NCBI GenBank assembly: GCA_026397895.1
Contig: JAPLTZ010000270.1
Span: 1-6,787, forward strand
Direction: 5' to 3'
Origin: Verrucomicrobiota bacterium
GTDB lineage: Bacteria > Verrucomicrobiota > Verrucomicrobiia > Limisphaerales > JAFMIX01
DNA length: 6,787 bases
Positions 5,655-6,787 of this stretch are shown here, in pieces (within the stretch, counting starts at the first letter, position 1; each line of letters starts with the position of its first letter). The notes under the pieces were generated by a model. That model was not told the origin of the DNA and made no database searches. It was given only the letters and a program-made list of their open reading frames with translations. Made by a program: the position numbers and the translations under genes.

Positions 5655-6371
5655 TTGTCCGAAACCAAAACAGACGCAGAAAATCCGTCCCGCGCGCTGC
5701 ATTCCGATCTGGCGCGGCTGTGCCTGCCGCAGACGATGCAGGACGCCACGCGCAAGCTCGCGTATGCGAATTCCATCTGCCTCCTCTTCCTCGTCATCGG
5801 CCTCATCGGCGTCAAACCGCCCAAATTCACGCAATGGGAAAATAATTCCCAGGCCGACACCGTCCCCGTCATCTTCACGCCGCCGGAGGAAGCCGCCCCG
5901 CCCGAACCGCCGAAAGTCGCGGAGGACTCGTCGCTGTCCGACGCCCCCGCTGAAGCGCCGCAAGTCGTCACCGTCGTCGCCGCCAGCACCGCCAACGTCG
6001 CCTTTGCCGTGCCCGTCGCCGGGCCGGTGGTCGTCGCCAGCTCCCCGCAATTCGTCGCCGGCCCGCCCGGGGCGACCGCCAAGTCGTCCTCCGGCCGCGT
6101 CGTCCGCGAATTTTCCGCCGGCGCGGAAACCGGCGGGCAATTCCCGTCGCCCACCTATCCCCGCGAGGACCTGCAGGCGCGGCACGAAGGCCGGGTCATG
6201 CTCAACGTCGTCGTCAACGCCGACGGCACCTTCGGCGAAGTTTCCATCCAGGACAGTTGCGGCTACTCCTCGCTCGACCGCCACGCGCTGAACTGGGTCA
6301 AGCGCCACTGGCATTTCTCGCCCGGTGCCGTCCGCTATTATCTCGTTCCCATCCAGTTTCAAATCCAATAA
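5655..6371 (+). CDS. tonB: TonB-like energy transducer
   Basis: This 238-residue inner-membrane-anchored protein couples ExbB-ExbD to outer-membrane receptors. A short cytoplasmic N-terminus (1-35) precedes one membrane helix (about 36-53, ICLLFLVIGLIGV). A modest proline-rich stretch follows (71-102, including PPEEAAPPEPP), then an unusual Val/Ala-rich linker (103-140). The C-terminal TonB domain covers about 165-238: YPREDLQARHEGRVML, then VVVNADGTFGEVSIQDS, CGYSSLD and the W-F-PG region, matching the TonB_C pattern. The classic long Glu-Pro/Lys-Pro repeats are absent. The start is TTG behind a perfect AGGAGG. It diverges from the TonB-dependent receptor gene and is followed after 21 bp by exbB, so the two are very probably co-transcribed. 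TonB family membership is clear; which receptors it serves besides its neighbour cannot be seen. Confidence 0.9.
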   Translation: MSETKTDAENPSRALHSDLARLCLPQTMQDATRKLAYANSICLLFLVIGLIGVKPPKFTQWENNSQADTVPVIFTPPEEAAPPEPPKVAEDSSLSDAPAEAPQVVTVVAASTANVAFAVPVAGPVVVASSPQFVAGPPGATAKSSSGRVVREFSAGAETGGQFPSPTYPREDLQARHEGRVMLNVVVNADGTFGEVSIQDSCGYSSLDRHALNWVKRHWHFSPGAVRYYLVPIQFQIQ

Positions 6372-6392
6372 AACAACAACCAGACAAAAACT

Positions 6393-6787
6393 ATGTTTGC
6401 CAACATCATCGTCGAATACTTCATCAAAGGCGGCTGGGTCATGTGGCCCATCCTCATCGCCGCGCTCACCGCCGTGTGCGTCGTCGGCGAACGCATCTGG
6501 TGGTGGACCCGCGAATCCCGCCAGCGCGACCCGAAACTCCTCGAACAGGTCTTCGCCACGCTCGAGACCGGCGATTTCGACCGCGCCTCCACGCTGGCCA
6601 AGGATTCGCCCGACCCCATCATCCGCACCCTCTGGCACGGGCTGAACCACCACCACAGCTCACTGCAAGGCGCGCTCCAGGTCGCCGCCGGCGTCGAGCT
6701 GCAACGCGCCGGGCGCTTCCTCACCGTCATGGACACGCTCGTCACCCTCGCGCCGCTGCTCGGCCTGCTCGGCACCGTGGCCGGCAT
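6393..6787 (+). CDS. exbB: ExbB/TolQ/MotA family proton-channel subunit, 3' end outside the window
   Basis: The frame opens with ATG and continues to the window edge, giving 131 full codons with no stop. It starts MFANIIVEYF. A first membrane helix lies at about 13-33 (GGWVMWPILIAALTAVCVVGER), then a cytoplasmic helical part (about 40-105, EQVFATLETGDFDRASTLA at 51-69). The conserved family stretch TLVTLAPLLGLLGTVAG begins at 115 and is cut off mid-motif. ExbB forms the pentameric inner-membrane channel that, with ExbD, powers TonB. Family length is usually 200-250 residues, so roughly half is missing. It follows tonB by 21 bp. The leader is A-rich (AACAACAACCAGACAAAAACT) with no recognisable Shine-Dalgarno sequence, suggesting translation coupled to tonB or SD-independent initiation. 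An exbD gene is expected downstream. TolQ is the main alternative, but the tonB neighbour favours ExbB. Confidence 0.9.
   Translation, partial: MFANIIVEYFIKGGWVMWPILIAALTAVCVVGERIWWWTRESRQRDPKLLEQVFATLETGDFDRASTLAKDSPDPIIRTLWHGLNHHHSSLQGALQVAAGVELQRAGRFLTVMDTLVTLAPLLGLLGTVAG

Noticed and set aside
1519..5655. Rhomboid protease acting on the neighbouring TonB anchor
   Set aside because: The TonB helix has small residues near its periplasmic end (GLIGV), but proximity alone is not evidence. A terminator separates the rhomboid gene from the receptor, and TonB is transcribed in the other direction.
5454..6656. 400-codon minus-strand open frame opposite tonB and exbB
   Set aside because: It would overlap the receptor start, the control region and two well-supported plus-strand genes. 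Its Asp/Gly-rich composition is typical of the antisense of high-GC third positions.

Overview
The window most resembles a chromosomal stretch of a high-GC Gram-negative bacterium with an outer membrane. Protein style favours Verrucomicrobiota: the wording of the TonB and TonB-dependent receptor (TBDR), the zinc-ribbon rhomboid, and the four-helix-bundle protein. That assignment is an inference from family resemblance, not a computed match.

Layout. Four complete genes lie on the minus strand. Reading in their direction of transcription, these are a TBDR (5539 to 2762), a rhomboid protease with an N-terminal zinc-ribbon region (2661 to 1519), a CorA-type Mg2+/Co2+ channel (1434 to 436) and a small four-helix-bundle protein of the TIGR02436/S23 type (393 to 13). 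On the plus strand, diverging from the TBDR, are a TonB-like energy transducer (5655 to 6371, TTG start behind a consensus AGGAGG) and the first 131 codons of an ExbB/TolQ-type proton-channel subunit (6393 to the window end). The window is densely coded: no gene-free stretch exceeds about 115 bp. The many long open frames opposite these genes are high-GC shadows.

How the genes fit together. The divergent TBDR and TonB-ExbB genes make a self-contained energised outer-membrane uptake locus. ExbB, with an ExbD expected just beyond the edge, uses the proton gradient to drive TonB, which spans the periplasm and pulls on the plug of the receptor. The substrate cannot be read from the sequence. The 115 bp between the two start codons must hold both promoters. 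It contains a plausible sigma70-type promoter for tonB and a cluster of three AACTG/CAGTT elements that could be an operator. A strong intrinsic terminator closes the TBDR gene, so the rhomboid, corA and four-helix-bundle genes are probably not simple members of its operon.

Non-coding points of interest are a heptad tandem repeat directly abutting the start codon of the four-helix-bundle gene, nested inverted repeats between the rhomboid and corA genes, and the operator-like cluster in the divergent control region. I see no RNA genes, insertion sequences, CRISPR arrays or clear new defence system. The window reads mainly as known families with some unusual local details.
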